Positions 56,658-64,000 of a stretch of 64,000 nt of DNA are shown piece after piece. Source of the stretch: Methanobrevibacter gottschalkii DSM 11977 (GTDB taxonomy: Archaea > Methanobacteriota > Methanobacteria > Methanobacteriales > Methanobacteriaceae); assembly GCF_003814835.1 (NCBI RefSeq), contig NZ_RKRG01000004.1, positions 58,749 through 122,748 of the forward strand, read 5' to 3'. The notes under the pieces are model-generated. The model saw only the letters and a program-made list of their open reading frames with translations. It was not told the DNA's origin and ran no database searches. Position numbers and translations under genes: made by a program. How positions within the stretch are numbered: the first letter of the stretch is position 1; each line of letters opens with the position of its first letter.

Positions 56658-59162
56658 ATGGTTTTAAAAGAATTATTAGCTCCAGCAGGTTCCTATGATG
56701 TATTAGTAACTGCGGTTAATGCTGGTGCAGATGCAGTTTATATTGCAGGACCAAATTATGGTGCAAGAGCATATGCTAAAAACTTTACAATTGAAGAACT
56801 GGAAAAAGCAGTGAACTATGCTCATTTAAATGGTGTTAAGATTCATGTAACAGTCAATACATTAGTCAATAACTTTGAAATAGCAGATGTGTTGAATTAT
56901 TTATTTAAATTATATCAAATTGGAGTAGATGCAGTTATTGTACAAGATTTTGGATTAATTTGGCTTTTAAAAACTTTTATCCCAGATTTAGAAGTTCATG
57001 CATCAACACAAATGGGATTAAATAATTACAGTTCAATTAAATGGGCTTCAGACAATAATATAAAAAGAGTAGTTTTACCAAGAGAAGTTAATATAAATCA
57101 AATAAAAAAAACCTATAATCAACTTAAAAAAGACAATATCAGTATGGATCTTGAGGTATTTGGTCATGGCGCATTGTGTTATTGTGTTAGTGGAAAATGC
57201 TATATGTCTTCATACAATAGTGGTAGAAGTGGAAATAGAGGAGCTTGTGCCCAACCATGTAGAAGACAATATCGTTTAAAATACAGAGGTTACAATATAG
57301 GAAATGGATTTTTACTTTCAACTCATGATTTAGCTACTTACAAAAATATAAAAGAAATTTCAAATGCAGGAGTTAAATCTCTTAAATTAGAAGGCAGAAT
57401 GAAATCCAAAGATTACATTGGAACAATAGTAAATAGTTACAGAAACATTATTGATGGCAACCCCGGAAACTATGAAAAAGATTTGCACCTTGTTTTTAAT
57501 AGAAATTTTACCAGCGGATACATTATGGGCGATAAACCTGGAGAAGTAATGGGAAGAGAAAGTTCAGGTCACGAAGGATTATACATAGGAGATATAACCA
57601 ACATTGAAGGAACAAAAGTTACTATTGAAATAAAAAATAAAGAAATTCCGGTTATTTTAGAACCTGGAGACGGAATTGCATTTAAATATAATGGTAAAAT
57701 TAAAGGGATTTATTTAGAAAATATCATAAAACAAGATGAAAATGAAATCATAATAGATACAACACGTCTCGTTAAAGAAGGAACTGAAGTATTTATCAGT
57801 TATTCTTCATCAACCCATGAATATCTTAAACAATTTGAAAAAGAAACCATTAAAAATCACATTGGCCTTAATTTATCATTAACTTGGGACAAGGAATTGA
57901 ACTTATACACCAAAGTTGAATATTATGTTGATGGAGAATTAATTAATTTTAGACATAAATCACTGGACATGTTCGAAAAAGCAAAAAATAAACCAGTAGA
58001 TGAAAAAACAATTGAAAATCAACTTAATAAAACTGGTGAAACACCATTCTTCATTGAAAAAATCCAGTTTAATAATATGCCTAATGATATGTTCATACAA
58101 ATTCGTAAAATTAATCAGATTAGACGTGAGATACTAGATAATGCAACCGAGTTGTTAATGAAACATTACACACCAACTAAAAAGGCAGTAAAAGAAGTGC
58201 GTAAGAACTTAACTAAATTTTTTGAAGATTATGAAAATAACAAAGGGAAAATTAAACAAAAAACACCTAAATTGTCATTATTCATTGATGACCTATCACA
58301 GATAAGAGCAGCCTCAGGATTTGGCTTGAAAAGAATTTATTTTGATGGTACCTGTCATTATAACAACCCAGATGATTATTTTAAAAATATTAAAGATACC
58401 TTAATGAAAGGCAGTTTAATGGCATCACCTACAGAATTTGTTTGGGTTTTATCCTCCTTTATGACACAAAAAGATGCAATTAAATGTAATGAAATTGTAA
58501 AAGAACTTGAAAATGAAGGAATCATCATTTCTGTAATGGGAGATTTTCCTGGAATGAATGATATATTTGAATGTCCAGTATATGGAAATCATAATTTAAA
58601 TGTTTGGAATAGTTTTTGTGTACGTGATTTAAACGAAGCAGGATTTAAATCATTAATTTTATCATCTGAACTCTCAGGTCATGAAATTAAAGAATTAATA
58701 CGTAGGAATCATGATAGAAATATTGATTTAGAAATGATTGTTAATGGAAACTTAGAAGTGATTGTGAGTAAAGATGACTTCACTAATTTAAATGACGGTA
58801 AAGATTTCATTATTTCAAATGATGCGGATTATGCAATACTAGAAGATAAAAAAAGGAAAAAATTCAAATATAAAGTGTTCTTTGACTACAACAGACAAAG
58901 TCACATCATCAATAAAGATTGTTTATGTTTAATTGAAGAGATAAATGAAATTAAAGAATTTGGTCTTGATTCATTGATTCTTGATTGCAGATATTCTAAC
59001 GAAAAATATACAACACAAATATTATCAATTTATAATGAAAGCCTTCATAATAAAGATCAAGATGAGCTGTCCAAATACAAATATCAAATTATGGATTTTT
59101 CACAATCCTACATTAACAAAGGAAATTACATTGAAGGCAGATTACACGAGGATAAAAAATGA
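56658..59162 (+). CDS. Large U32-family protein (first of tandem pair)
   Basis: 834 residues. N-terminal U32 barrel (LLAPAGSYDVLVTAVNAGAD, VHASTQMGL, VLPREV) with the [4Fe-4S] Cys set in HGALCYCVSGKCYMSS and NRGACAQPCRRQ (near 168-200) and LEGRMKSKDY near 247. A long C-terminal region (380-834) contains a DUF3656-like part and a second barrel-like part. U32 relatives with this cluster (RlhA, TrhO/TrhP) hydroxylate rRNA or tRNA bases using prephenate; the archaeal substrate is not known. ATG 56658 follows AAGGTG; the upstream ATG at 56628 is less supported. Overlaps the next gene by 4 nt. Confidence 0.88.
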   Translation: MVLKELLAPAGSYDVLVTAVNAGADAVYIAGPNYGARAYAKNFTIEELEKAVNYAHLNGVKIHVTVNTLVNNFEIADVLNYLFKLYQIGVDAVIVQDFGLIWLLKTFIPDLEVHASTQMGLNNYSSIKWASDNNIKRVVLPREVNINQIKKTYNQLKKDNISMDLEVFGHGALCYCVSGKCYMSSYNSGRSGNRGACAQPCRRQYRLKYRGYNIGNGFLLSTHDLATYKNIKEISNAGVKSLKLEGRMKSKDYIGTIVNSYRNIIDGNPGNYEKDLHLVFNRNFTSGYIMGDKPGEVMGRESSGHEGLYIGDITNIEGTKVTIEIKNKEIPVILEPGDGIAFKYNGKIKGIYLENIIKQDENEIIIDTTRLVKEGTEVFISYSSSTHEYLKQFEKETIKNHIGLNLSLTWDKELNLYTKVEYYVDGELINFRHKSLDMFEKAKNKPVDEKTIENQLNKTGETPFFIEKIQFNNMPNDMFIQIRKINQIRREILDNATELLMKHYTPTKKAVKEVRKNLTKFFEDYENNKGKIKQKTPKLSLFIDDLSQIRAASGFGLKRIYFDGTCHYNNPDDYFKNIKDTLMKGSLMASPTEFVWVLSSFMTQKDAIKCNEIVKELENEGIIISVMGDFPGMNDIFECPVYGNHNLNVWNSFCVRDLNEAGFKSLILSSELSGHEIKELIRRNHDRNIDLEMIVNGNLEVIVSKDDFTNLNDGKDFIISNDADYAILEDKKRKKFKYKVFFDYNRQSHIINKDCLCLIEEINEIKEFGLDSLILDCRYSNEKYTTQILSIYNESLHNKDQDELSKYKYQIMDFSQSYINKGNYIEGRLHEDKK

Positions 59163-61576
59163 GGATTCCTGAACTACTTGCACCTGTTGGGTCAATGGAT
59201 CATTTAAAAGTTGCAATAAATGCTGGAGCTAGTTCTGTTTATTTATCTGGAAAAGAATATGGTGCTCGTAAATATGCAACTAACTTTACTTTAGATGAAA
59301 TTAATGAAGCAGTAGACACAGCACATATACATAATGTTAAAGTTTATGTTACTGTGAATACATTAATTAAAGAAGATGAACTGGAAGATGTAATCAACTA
59401 TGTTTCCAATCTATATGCAATAGGAGTAGATGCTGTTTTAGTGCAAGATTTAGGATTGGTCGAATTGATTAACAAACACATACCAAAATTAAAAATTCAT
59501 GCATCGACACAAATGACCTGTGAAAATCAGTTAAAATTAAATTATTTAGAACAAAAAGGAATAAAACGTGTTGTACTCCCACGTGAAATGAGAAAAGAAG
59601 AAATCAAATCACTTAATACAAATATGGAACTTGAAATATTTGTACATGGGGCTTTATGTTACTCTTATTCAGGACAATGCTTAATGAGTAGTTTCAAAGG
59701 TGGACGTAGTGGAAATAGAGGAACCTGTGCACAACCTTGTCGCCAAAAATATAAAATTGAAGGAATTGGAAAAGAAAATTATTATTTGTCTCCTTGTGAT
59801 TTAAGTTTATTTAACAAATTAAAAGAAATTTTAGAACTAAATATTGACTGTATCAAAATAGAAGGCAGGATGAGGAACAAAGAATATTTAGCTATTGTAA
59901 TTAATGCTTATCGTAAAGCATTGAATAAATTAAAAAGTAAAAAAGAGATTGAAAACGAAAATATAAATCTTGTATTCAATAGAGGTCTGTGTGAAGGATT
60001 ATTTAATGATTCTCCAAAAAGAAGTTTAAAAGCCGGACATATTGGATTAAAAATTGGTCATGTGATAAAATCCGAGAAAAATCAAATCGCCATCAAATTA
60101 GATGATTCCATCAAAACAATACCTGAAAAAGGAGATGGATTGTTAATAATTAAAAATAATGATGATTATGGATTTGAAATATCCCAAAATCCAATTATAA
60201 CCTCCCTAAATCATTTTAAAACTGGTAAAAATAAACCAATGAAAAATTTAACCCGTAGAGACAAAATTTTAATTGTTAAAAAAGTATGGCAAAATAAAAA
60301 GAGTACTTTTAATTTAAATGAATCTGACGTGTATTTAACAAAAAAAAACAAATTAACTAAAAAAGTTAAAGAAATAGAATCAAAAGGATCCAGTTTTATC
60401 AAATCCAAATTAGTACTTACATTTTCCATTAAAAATAAGTATCCAACACTTAAAGGAAAATTAACGCTTCAAAATAAAAAAGAAGTTGAAAGTGAAGTTA
60501 TTGGAAATACTCCTTTTGAAAAACCTATCAAAAAGAGCATTAATAGAGAGGTAATTAAAAAACAGCTCCAAAAAATTGATAATTACCCTTATAACATTAT
60601 TCAAATTAATATCAATTATGACGGAACATTATTTATTCCAATAAGGAAAATTAATGAACTTAGAAGAAATTTATTTGAAAGATTAGAAAAAGAAGCTATC
60701 AATTCCTTTAAACATGAAAATAAAAAAATTAAATTAAAACAATATAATAATGAAACTAATGAATCCAAATACAATATTTCTTTTTACACAAACAATTTAA
60801 AACATTTAGAACACATTGAAAATGTTGAAAGAGTTTATCTAGAAATTCCAAATAATGATGACTCATTAATTCTCTCAGAAGAAAAACCTAATATTAGTTA
60901 TATGATTAACTTTATCAAACAAGCTTATGAAATTTCTTATGATAAAGATTATAAGTTAATCTGGAAATGGCCAGATATAACTCATGATAACTTAATCAAA
61001 TCATTGAATAAGGTAAGGGGCATATTAAATAAAATGCATTATACTTTACCAATTATGAGCAATAGTTTTAATGGGGAGTATGGATTTTATTCAATGAATA
61101 TTACAAATAATGAGACAATCAACAGTCTTAAGGACTATAAAATTTTAACATTATCACCGGAATTAACTAAAAAAGATTATGAAAATATTATTAAACATTG
61201 CAGATATCCTAAAAAAGTTGAAATCTTAGTTCAAGGATCAGTCGAACTTATGAAAACTAGATATCCGTTACTTTATGGTGCAGAAGTTAAAAAGAATTAT
61301 AAAAATTATTTAATTGATAAGAAAAACAATAAATATCCTATTCATAAAAGCATTTCATCACAGGAATTAAGCATTTTTAATGATAGCGAACTTTCTTTAA
61401 TTAATGAAATAAAACATTTGAAAAACATCAATTATTCTAATTTTGCAATAGATGGAAGATATAAGGACGATGAATATTATAAAATGATTGATATCTATAA
61501 CTGCGCAATTAACGGATACATTAACGAAAAAGAGTTAAAAAAATATAGTTCTAAAAATACAATCGCGAATTATTAA
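59159..61576 (+). CDS. Large U32-family protein (second of tandem pair)
   Basis: 805 residues, a diverged paralogue of the preceding protein along its whole length. Same architecture: LLAPVGSMDHLKVAINAGAS, IHASTQMTC, VLPREM, the Cys set in HGALCYSYSGQCLMSS and NRGTCAQPCRQK, and IEGRMRNKEY. Its C-terminal half is more Lys- and Asn-rich. Start ATG overlaps the stop of the first copy (ATGA), so a fixed ratio and a heterodimer are plausible. Substrate unknown, expected to be an RNA base. Confidence 0.87.
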   Translation: MRIPELLAPVGSMDHLKVAINAGASSVYLSGKEYGARKYATNFTLDEINEAVDTAHIHNVKVYVTVNTLIKEDELEDVINYVSNLYAIGVDAVLVQDLGLVELINKHIPKLKIHASTQMTCENQLKLNYLEQKGIKRVVLPREMRKEEIKSLNTNMELEIFVHGALCYSYSGQCLMSSFKGGRSGNRGTCAQPCRQKYKIEGIGKENYYLSPCDLSLFNKLKEILELNIDCIKIEGRMRNKEYLAIVINAYRKALNKLKSKKEIENENINLVFNRGLCEGLFNDSPKRSLKAGHIGLKIGHVIKSEKNQIAIKLDDSIKTIPEKGDGLLIIKNNDDYGFEISQNPIITSLNHFKTGKNKPMKNLTRRDKILIVKKVWQNKKSTFNLNESDVYLTKKNKLTKKVKEIESKGSSFIKSKLVLTFSIKNKYPTLKGKLTLQNKKEVESEVIGNTPFEKPIKKSINREVIKKQLQKIDNYPYNIIQININYDGTLFIPIRKINELRRNLFERLEKEAINSFKHENKKIKLKQYNNETNESKYNISFYTNNLKHLEHIENVERVYLEIPNNDDSLILSEEKPNISYMINFIKQAYEISYDKDYKLIWKWPDITHDNLIKSLNKVRGILNKMHYTLPIMSNSFNGEYGFYSMNITNNETINSLKDYKILTLSPELTKKDYENIIKHCRYPKKVEILVQGSVELMKTRYPLLYGAEVKKNYKNYLIDKKNNKYPIHKSISSQELSIFNDSELSLINEIKHLKNINYSNFAIDGRYKDDEYYKMIDIYNCAINGYINEKELKKYSSKNTIANY

Positions 61577-61656
61577 ATATTACTTTTCAAATGCTCTTGG
61601 TAATGTTGAATATATATTAAAAAAAATATCCTATAACAGAGAGGGTTTTGGTAAAA

Positions 61657-63582
61657 ATGCAAAGGGAAATAATTACATTGCAGAATATTAAAGGAATTGG
61701 AGATAAAATCTCTGAAAAAATTATAAAAAGTGTTGGAGGTGAAAAAGAACTCCAAAAGATTGTTGACAATGCTGATGTTGAAAAAATAACCAACATTGAT
61801 GGAATAAGTCAAAGAAAAGCAATTGATATCATGAATCAATTACTGAATAATCCGAAATCTGAATTTATAAAAAGTGATAGAGCTATGGAAATTTATGAAG
61901 ACATCATTAACAAGATATTAGCATATTCTAACACTTCATATTCAAAAAATAGAATATTATTACTTTCACCTTCAAAAGATATTAAAAAAATTAACTCACA
62001 ACTTGATTTTGTAATGGATGCAAAAGAACATGTTTCAAAACTTCCAATAATCAAATTAAAAGGATTGATGAAGAATCTAAAAGAAGTTGAAGAAGTAAAA
62101 ACCGAATATGATCCAAGTAAGGTCATTCTTGTTGAAAGTGAAGAAGATAACTCATATCTTACTGATTTAGGATTAAACCAGTATTATCCCATAATAACTG
62201 CAAGTGATTCACCATTACTCCAAGAGGAAATGATGAATTATGATTTGGTATTTTATGTATATTCCCAAGGGATACTTGATTTTGAAGGGATGCCAAATCT
62301 TATAATGATAAATATTGAGGATAATGATTATGAAATAGTTCCCGAAAAAATAATCAATTTCTTTATTCAAAATAAAGATTTATTCACAAGAGTTCATGAA
62401 ATACAAAAAATCCGAAATAAAGACAGTGTACTTGGAGAAATAGTCCCCATTATTGATGAATTAAATATCATTGATAAAAGAGAAGTCAATATTGAAAAAC
62501 TTGTTTATTCCCTTAAAGAGGATATGGATAATGAATTAGAAAAATCAATTAAACAAATTGATCTTGAAGGAAATGAAATTCTTAACCTATTAAATAATAA
62601 TTTCCCTCCAAAGATTAGTAAAATATTTGATGACATTATCAATAAACGAAAAGATATTATCCGTGAAAAAACTGGATTGAGTTTTGATCCATTTTTAAGA
62701 ACATATCCCATTGAAATAGATGATGCAGAAATACAAAGAATAACACTTGAACAATCCTCTAAAAAAGAAAACGATATTTTTGATATTAAAAGAAGTGCAG
62801 CAATAGAATTAAATTCAATTAAAAAGAAAGCTATTGAAGAAGTTGAAGATGCTATAAAATTTGACTACGAATTTAGCTTAGGCAGTTTTGCATACGAATA
62901 TGATTTATGTAGACCCAAGTTTAGTGAAGAAATTCAACTAACCGGAGCATTGCATTTAGAACTAGCACTTAAAAAAGATAAAGAATTCATTCAAAAAATA
63001 AATTACCAACTGACACAAAAAGAAAATATTTCATTACTAACTGGAGCGAATAGCGGTGGTAAAACAACACTGCTTGAGACTTTAACACAAATATCAATAA
63101 TGGCGCAAATGGGACTCCCAGTATGTGCGGACAATGTACAAATCAAATTATTCGATGAAATTTATCATTTCTCTAAAAAAAGATCACTCGATGCAGGAGC
63201 ATTTGAATCATTTTTAAATGTATTCATACCAATTGTAACTACAAATAGTGAAAAATTAGTATTATTAGATGAACTTGAAGGAATAACAGAACTTGATGCA
63301 GCAGTTAAAATCATATCAACATTCATAGATATGATAAAAGAATCAAATTCTTATGGAGTAATCGTCACTCATATGGCAAGAGAACTCATGAACTATACTG
63401 ATATTCGAGTGGATGGTATCGAAGCGAAAGGGTTAGATGAAAAGTATAATTTAATTGTTGATAGAACACCCAGAATGAATTTCCTTGCAAAAAGTACCCC
63501 CGAATTAATTTTAAAAAGAATATATGAAAAATCAGATGATAATTTGAAGGCTGTTTATTCTAGAATATTGGAAAAATTCTAA
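61657..63582 (+). CDS. MutS-family ATPase with N-terminal helix-hairpin-helix
   Basis: 641 residues. Residues about 5-65 have two HhH motifs (NIKGIGDKISEKIIKSVGG, then NIDGISQRKAIDIM). The middle is a MutS-like coiled-coil lever. The C-terminus has the ATPase: Walker A TGANSGGKTTLLE near 467, MGLPVCADNVQI, Walker B VLLDELEGITELDAA near 540 and VTHMARELM. It lacks the mismatch-binding MutS-I domain and the Smr nuclease of MutS2, so it is of the archaeal MutS2/MutS5-like kind and probably acts on branched DNA (inference). ATG 61657 is used. Confidence 0.85.
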   Translation: MQREIITLQNIKGIGDKISEKIIKSVGGEKELQKIVDNADVEKITNIDGISQRKAIDIMNQLLNNPKSEFIKSDRAMEIYEDIINKILAYSNTSYSKNRILLLSPSKDIKKINSQLDFVMDAKEHVSKLPIIKLKGLMKNLKEVEEVKTEYDPSKVILVESEEDNSYLTDLGLNQYYPIITASDSPLLQEEMMNYDLVFYVYSQGILDFEGMPNLIMINIEDNDYEIVPEKIINFFIQNKDLFTRVHEIQKIRNKDSVLGEIVPIIDELNIIDKREVNIEKLVYSLKEDMDNELEKSIKQIDLEGNEILNLLNNNFPPKISKIFDDIINKRKDIIREKTGLSFDPFLRTYPIEIDDAEIQRITLEQSSKKENDIFDIKRSAAIELNSIKKKAIEEVEDAIKFDYEFSLGSFAYEYDLCRPKFSEEIQLTGALHLELALKKDKEFIQKINYQLTQKENISLLTGANSGGKTTLLETLTQISIMAQMGLPVCADNVQIKLFDEIYHFSKKRSLDAGAFESFLNVFIPIVTTNSEKLVLLDELEGITELDAAVKIISTFIDMIKESNSYGVIVTHMARELMNYTDIRVDGIEAKGLDEKYNLIVDRTPRMNFLAKSTPELILKRIYEKSDDNLKAVYSRILEKF

Positions 63583-63606
63583 ATCATACTGATTTTTACA
63601 ATAAAG

Positions 63607-63694
63607 TTAATTTAATGGAAATTTGAGTTTAAAACAAAATCCATCATAATTATAAATATCATATTCTCCAACATTATATATTTTTTTAGCAAAA
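63607..63694 (-). pseudogene. Possible 3' gene fragment next to the MITE-like element
   Basis: On the minus strand the flank of copy 2 reads as a protein-like tail, AKKIYNVGEYDIYNYDGF then CFKLKFPLN and a TAA stop, continuing the open frame out of the element (ITFGEHSF). It has no start of its own outside the element. It may be the remnant of a gene interrupted by the insertion, or chance. Confidence 0.2.
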
Positions 63695-63801
63695 GAGTGT
63701 TCGCCAAAAGTAATTTTTTTGATGCAAATTTTTCTTTGTTTTTGAATTGAATTATTTTTAATCAGTTTCAAAAATTAATTTTAGATTTTTGGCGGACACC
63801 C
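63695..63801 (-). mobile_element. MITE-like element, copy 2
   Basis: 107 bp; its reverse complement matches 52935-53041 with four mismatches, all in the middle third, while both terminal inverted repeats (GAGTGTTCGCCAAAA and TTTTGGCGGACACCC) are identical in the two copies. Orientation is opposite to copy 1. Flanks are A-rich (AAAA and TAAA), so a target duplication cannot be judged. Confidence 0.7.
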
Positions 63802-63949
63802 TAAAATTAAAAAAACATGAAAAAATCTAAATTAAATGATTAATAATTAATAAAATAATAATATAAAAAATCCGAAAACAATTGTAATAATATAAAATAT
63901 AATGAGCTTGCAGCGAAATGAAATTCCCATAGAAAACCATAGTACACAA

Positions 63950-63986
63950 ACAAAACACAAAAGGACTTCACTACTGGGATCGAAAC
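63950..63986 (+). CRISPR. Possible first CRISPR repeat at window edge (tentative)
   Basis: The stretch ends in CTACTGGGATCGAAAC, which resembles the GGGATTGAAAC 3' end (crRNA handle) of many type I and III repeats with one T-to-C change. Upstream is an AT-rich, gene-free leader-like region. Only one copy is visible and the window stops 14 nt later, so repetition cannot be shown. The left boundary is a guess from the usual 30-37 nt repeat length. Confidence 0.3.
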
Positions 63987-64000
63987 GAGACCAGGTATAA

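Larger units (their letters stand above)
63583..64000. other. 418-nt region after the MutS-like gene, with element, fragment and possible CRISPR start
   Basis: No complete gene. It contains a possible gene fragment on the minus strand (63607-63694), the second MITE-like element (63695-63801), an AT-rich stretch, and a clearly more GC-rich 100 nt at the window edge that may be a CRISPR leader plus first repeat. Confidence 0.5.

Noticed and set aside
63900..64000. tRNA gene at the window end because of raised GC and a GATCGAAAC segment like a T-loop
   Set aside because: The flanking bases do not pair as a T stem and no D or anticodon arm can be drawn.

Overview
The window is a low-GC stretch of chromosome from a methanogenic archaeon, most likely Methanobrevibacter or a close relative in the Methanobacteriales. 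The evidence is the MCM helicase, NMD3, aIF2-beta, TiaS, NucS, PurP, archaeal TyrRS and Lhr-core genes, the YcaO/TfuA pair that thioamidates McrA (found only in organisms with methyl-coenzyme M reductase), AT-rich spacers with TTTATATA-type TATA boxes, and ribosome-binding sites of the GGTGAT/GGAGG type. No tRNA or rRNA gene was seen. Nearly all genes are intact and closely packed, often in short operons with 1-11 nt overlaps; four convergent pairs overlap by exactly 4 nt.

Layout. 1-4384 (minus) is an accessory operon: two membrane proteins, a MmgE/PrpD dehydratase-like protein, a TIM-barrel U32-like protein and a fumarase-alpha-like protein cut by the window edge. It sits behind a TATA box and a 12-bp inverted repeat. 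4583-10155 holds tiaS, an archaeal XRE regulator, small conserved proteins and serA. 10202-12815 (minus) is a PRC-barrel / nadX / Thg1-like / JAMM operon. 12973-20564 has a tRNA-binding OB protein, an aldehyde dehydrogenase, a tandem TMEM175-like channel pair, a BASS transporter, a pilin with its TadC-like platform protein, an M24 peptidase and an M50 protease. 20566-23430 is ycaO-tfuA-larE, which can be read as an McrA thioglycine-forming unit. 23427-31425 has CBS, UspA, amidohydrolase and carAB genes. 31668-36652 has a SNF2 core ATPase, nadC, rnz, mscS and nadA; with nadX the whole aspartate-to-NaMN route is in the window. 36681-39033 is an alpha/beta-hydrolase pair, one copy of which has lost all three catalytic triad positions. 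39096-52909 has nucS, a nitrilase, a HEAT protein, an SDR, lhr, flavodoxin, purP, a phosphodiesterase, rlmE and mcm.

53320-63582 is an information-processing block (aIF2-beta, NMD3, tyrS, tmk, two giant U32 proteins, a MutS-like protein). It is framed by two 107-bp, about 96% identical, oppositely oriented MITE-like elements with terminal inverted repeats (52935-53041 and 63695-63801). The last 100 nt turn abruptly more GC-rich and end in a sequence resembling a CRISPR leader with a first repeat; this cannot be confirmed because the window stops there.

Strongest leads: the MITE-like pair, the catalytically dead hydrolase paralogue, the protease/thioamidation operon, the organic-acid cassette with its operator-like repeat, genes that seem to start at AUU or AUC behind a perfect Shine-Dalgarno sequence, and the possible CRISPR array start.
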